A stretch of DNA of 64,000 nt from Erythrophleum ivorense (taxonomy: Eukaryota > Streptophyta > Magnoliopsida > Fabales > Fabaceae): NCBI GenBank assembly GCA_026724425.1, contig JAIUCV010000009.1, positions 16,131,294-16,195,293 on the forward strand, written 5' to 3'. This document shows positions 60,308 through 64,000 of this stretch, piece by piece. The position numbers and the translations under genes are program-made. The notes beneath the pieces were generated by a model. It was not told the origin of the DNA. It worked only from the letters and a program-made list of their open reading frames with translations, and made no database searches. Position 1 is the stretch's first letter. Each line of letters starts with the position of its first letter.

Positions 60308-61019
60308 CTTGTTGACGCTTTCGTTTCTTTAAATAAGTAATTATCCTATAATTTATTTATTTTATTTATGCATATCTTATGGTGTCTTTTATTATCAAGT
60401 CATTTATTAATTACTCAGGCTTTATTTCACATTTTAATACTGCCTTTTCAATATTAAAATAAGTAAAAAAAGAATTATTTTTTACTAACATTTCATCAGT
60501 CTAAATTTGACCAATTTTTTTTTATTGATATACCAAAATCTTTTTTTATATATACATCAGAGTGATCTTGTTATTTATTTTTCATTTTAATTCACTTTTC
60601 AACATTCCAATCATCTAATTTTCTCACATTAGGTTTTACTTTTTAGTTAGTCAAATTGAATCTGAGGTTCGAATCCTCCTAACCCAAATCCCAAATGAAA
60701 AAACAAAAAAAAAAAAGCAAAATCAAACAAAAGAAAGATGGTAAGACACAATGGATGAAACGCATAATTCATTAGGTTTTATTCCCTCTGGCCTTCTCCC
60801 TTCCGAGGGGATCTTATGCATAGTGGGATATTTCATTCGGACTGTATAAGTTTAATTTGAATAGATTTTATATTTTTTTAATTTCAAATTTTCTTTTATT
60901 TTAAAAAACATACAACATAAAACAAAAATAATTTTATAATTGTCAATTAAAAATAATATTTTATATTAAAAAATTTCCATAACATTTAAATTATCTAAAA
61001 TAAATCTAAATCATCTCAT
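60308..61019. other. NAC upstream region, AT-rich
   Basis: It contains the NAC promoter side and low-complexity AT runs. At 60661-60680 a GGTTCGAATCC box with a downstream A-rich tract resembles part of a tRNA-derived SINE. No coding frame. Confidence 0.4.
60664..60720 (+). mobile_element. Possible SINE fragment (tRNA-type B box plus A-rich tail)
   Basis: GGTTCGAATCC matches the internal B-box promoter of tRNA genes. About 30 bp later comes an A-rich tail of roughly 20 bases. A convincing A box upstream is missing and there is no cloverleaf, so it is not a tRNA gene. Confidence 0.3.
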
Positions 61020-63069
61020 TTGAGATACACACCCTACATCCCCAGATTTGCAGAGAACATCTGTTCCTTCTCCTTATCGCTTTCACCGCAGAGAGCCAGT
61101 GGACGAAGACGCCAAGAACGCATCAGAGACAGAGCAAGGATGATTTGGTTCTCTAAAATCCGATTCTCTTCCCATCGAATTCCAGAAGATCCACCTTCTA
61201 TCACCATGGTTTGTCAGCTCTTCGCTATATGAGAGAAGACAAAGGCAGAGAGAGGAATTCGGAGAGTGAAGCATAAATTAAGAGAAGTAAAAGAGAAAGC
61301 GAAGCAGAGAGGAGTTCAATTGGAGCAATTGAATGTTCAGATTTGAGAGGTAATGTGACTCATCCCGATACCTTGCCCTTCATTTTCTGCCCTCGAACTA
61401 TGGATATAGCCGAATGCGTATCCTTTGGTTTCTTCGGGGATTGAGCTTGTGTTCATTATTTTGGAAGTGAACGTTGGTTAAGATTTTGAGATAACTATTT
61501 GTTTGACTAAGAATGGGTTTGAATACCCATTCTGGCGTCATGGAAGTGAGAAGAAATACAATCATATTTTCTCACAAGAAGACCTAGATTATAGGTCTAT
61601 ATCAAGTAAGATTCTATCTTGTTTGTCATTTTTCTTTTGACCCTTTCTAATTCCTTTTCTTGTACAATGAATTTATATCATCTTTTGTTATTAAATATTC
61701 AAGAATCATGCACTGCCAAGTTTGGTTTACATTAGCAATGCAACTTACAAGATTAACTCTTGAGAAGAAGATCATACTGCTAGTGATTGGGGCGACAAGG
61801 CAAGCCGCTCTTAAACAATTTATTCTGTGCCAAATGTTGCCAACGGAATGAACATTATATTAGGGAAAGCGTTTAGGATTAAAAGCTGTTTGCTAGAATG
61901 CCTGAGATCTTCAAAATGGGTAGAGTGACACGAATTTCTGCTACACAAAGACGACATTTATCGGCATGAAGGGCCCATGATGTTCCTCATCAAAAACCAG
62001 TCTCCATTCAAGCCTATCTCGCTTATTTCATTATACTGAATCAGAAGCACAGAGCAAATGTGTGGTTTATATACAACTTCTAAAGTTCATTGCCATGTTA
62101 GATCCATTAGCTTGCCTTCTAGACTACACCCCACCTCACAGAAGAATATAAATGAACTACTTGTTACAAAATGACGACGTCAAAACAAAGCTGAATGCAA
62201 TCTTGCTAATTCTGTGAAACAGCCAAAAGAGCCTGAATGTACAAACTTGTTTGTCAATGTCTATAATGACTCAACACACATGTCCACCCTCATAGTTATG
62301 AACATACCTACATGTCCCTCCTATAGGTCTATTTCAAGAGTCTGCATTTACAGGGAAGGTAGGTTGGCTTATTCTTCCTCCATACGAATAAATTAATATA
62401 TTGGTAAGGACCTCTTGTTGCTAACATTTGGAAAAAGTGTTAGTTATGCAAGAAATACATCTATAGAAGCCAAAGAACACCTAAAAAGCATTGTATGAAT
62501 CCAAATGAAATGCTAGGGCTTGGGATGTAATGCAAATGAAAATTTGTGATAGATTTATAATGTATGAAGTCAAAGATAGCATGTACTCTATGAACCAAAA
62601 GGGAATATTGTACTAAAGTATTCATTGTAACCAACATATTGAAATCAATAAGAGTGATTATTTTACTATTAATATTTTTTTTTAGTATTGTGATTACTTT
62701 AGCATTATGTGTCTCCTAAAATATCTCTATTGAATTCCAATGCTTCTAGAGAAGGCATGAAAGAATCCATTAGTACCTATATTAATAAATGAACATTAAT
62801 CACATGATATACACTAAATATCCAATAATACCATATAAGTTATAAGAAATTAACTGCTTTAAATAATAATAGTTTTGTATAAGTCATTTCGCTCCTATCT
62901 CTCTGAGAGAACATCCCATATGCTAGAGGTGTAAATGCAGTCATTGCTCAAAGTGCGACGATAAAGAAGCTTGCTTGTATTTAAATGTGTAAAAAAAGAA
63001 ATGCAACATCAAGATTTATTTAAACTACTATAAAAAATTAAGACACAAAAGCACATCCATATCATAGTT
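61020..63069. other. Unassigned region with an exon-like GA-rich stretch
   Basis: From 61020 to about 61350 the sequence is less AT-rich than its surroundings. It ends with GAG|GTAATG near 61350, which could be a splice donor of a plus-strand transcript or an untranslated first exon. The frames at 61020 and 62214 do not match families I recognise. From 61400 to 63069 no feature is supported. Confidence 0.3.
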
Positions 63070-64000
63070 CAACAAGTTTGTGAATCTTTGCCTGGTGTAG
63101 CTCTTCTTTTTCTCTTACATAGTTTCTTAACCCAACTTTTTAATTGTCTACTCTTCCTTGTACCATCTCTTTTTTGAATCCCTTAGGCCGTGCAACAGAC
63201 TTTGTTAATGGTGCCATACTTGTACTGCCATAGTTGTTTGTATGCAATACGTTCAAAGGAAGATCTACCACTTGCTTGCTTAGTTCTAACACACTGATTA
63301 TGTTTCAAGATAATCAAATGATTCAGTTGCTAGTCTTATAGACATGGGATAAATTTATCTATACTATTGTATGTTTTCACGCCTAGGATCTACTAGGTCT
63401 AATTTCCCCTATTATCATGTATGATACCACTCTTCGCATCTTTTGTCCACCTCTTTAATATATACTACTGAAGGAGTTTTTTCATATATCAAATATCATA
63501 TACCTTCAAAGTATAGTGATATAATATTCTAATAGTTTTAAACCTTTAATAACTACATGAAATTGACCTAAGTATTGAACCTTCTATTCTTTTTCTTCGT
63601 CAACCATACCAACAATATAGTTTTCCAATGAATCGACCTCAATTTTGTGCTTTATACAAGTAGTTGCAAATAGATATCATTGTTCCTTGAACAAGTTGAA
63701 GATAAGGGTAATGTAAATTTAGGAAACTTGTTTAAGTATAAGCAAACTCAGGACAATTAGTTAAGGCATTTTCTACCGTAACTCAAACTCACATTTCAAT
63801 TCATTGTACTTCTTATCTTCCACAACCCATTCAAAATTACTAAAATACTTATTAATATCCATATCCACTTTTGTGTAACTCTTGACATCAGCATTAATAC
63901 TTTCACTTAGTTACATGCTTTGCATGCATAAAATGAAAGCCTTCTTCATATGACACTACGTCCATTTCTCCTTTATCTTGTAAACTAAGATCAACCACGT
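63070..64000 (-). pseudogene. FAR1/FHY3-related (FRS) protein pseudogene, 3' part
   Basis: FAR1-related proteins descend from Mutator-type transposases and act as nuclear transcription factors. On the minus strand, 64000-63800 reads through WLILVYKIKEKW, then SESINADVKSYTKVDMDIN, then FEWVVEDKKYNELKCEFELR. This is the end of the transposase-derived domain, in family order. Next come KHKIEVDSLENYIVGMVDEE (about 63650-63590), ILKRWTKDAKSGIIHDNRG (about 63470-63410) and a basic GFKKE region near 63170, typical of the C-terminus. The SWIM zinc-finger cysteines are not recognisable. At least six in-frame stops and several frame changes make it a pseudogene. Its 5' part lies beyond the right edge. 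Confidence 0.82.

Noticed and set aside
60664..60680. tRNA gene
   Set aside because: Only a B box is present, with no A box, acceptor stem or cloverleaf around it.
1..64000. CRISPR array, bacterial operon or phage-like defence system
   Set aside because: No regularly spaced short direct repeats with unique spacers and no prokaryotic gene organisation were seen; splice sites and plant retroelements point to a plant nuclear genome.

Overview
This is nuclear DNA of a flowering plant, most likely a eudicot. It is AT-rich, has intron-containing genes with GT-AG splice sites, and carries plant NAC, PPR and FAR1-type coding remains. About five sixths of the window is LTR retrotransposon. I cannot name the species from the sequence. 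Nothing here looks like a bacterial operon, a CRISPR array or a new defence system. The striking content is a set of deeply nested retrotransposons whose order of insertion can be read from 5-bp target-site duplications (TSDs).

Left nest (1-20757). The strand-minus element at 1-9525 runs off the left edge. It has a 3.2-kb 5' LTR (6355-9525), an initiator-tRNA-Met primer binding site and a broken gag, but no recognisable pol. A 2.8-kb solo LTR (460-3223, TSD GCAAT) sits inside it. The element itself interrupts a large solo LTR, copy 1 (9526-12477 and 20598-20757). Copy 1 is split again by copy 2 (12478-12796 and 16506-20597, TSD CATGA). Copy 2 is split by the opposite-facing copy 3 (12797-16505, TSD TAAAT) and also carries a 738-bp DNA transposon (19641-20378).

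Middle (20758-26377). An 897-bp tandem duplication (20969-22763) lies in a CACGTG-bearing block. It is followed by AT-rich unassigned sequence and a short minus-strand LTR with a primer-binding-like site near 26110.

Right nest (26378-51289). A large LTR (26378-26789 and 48000-51289) contains a complete but dead Ty3/gypsy element (26790-47994, TSD AAAGA). That element has an 802-bp 5' LTR, gag, protease, RT-RNase H and integrase remnants. Its pol is broken by a 2.55-kb insert (32821-35370). Its 3' LTR is cut into three pieces by two large solo LTRs in opposite orientations (36118-39977, TSD AGGTT; 40038-47855, TSD TCCAA). The second of these contains a 4.1-kb Tat/Ogre-like element (42297-46387). 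A further related LTR follows at 51572-54815.

Gene-bearing right end (about 55-64 kb). A PPR pseudogene (55197-56032, +) comes first. Next is a three-exon NAC transcription-factor gene (56853-60211, -) with one frameshift and one in-frame stop in its last exon. The 3' part of a FAR1/FHY3-family pseudogene (63070-64000, -) runs off the right edge. No gene in this window is clearly intact; the NAC gene is the closest to functional.
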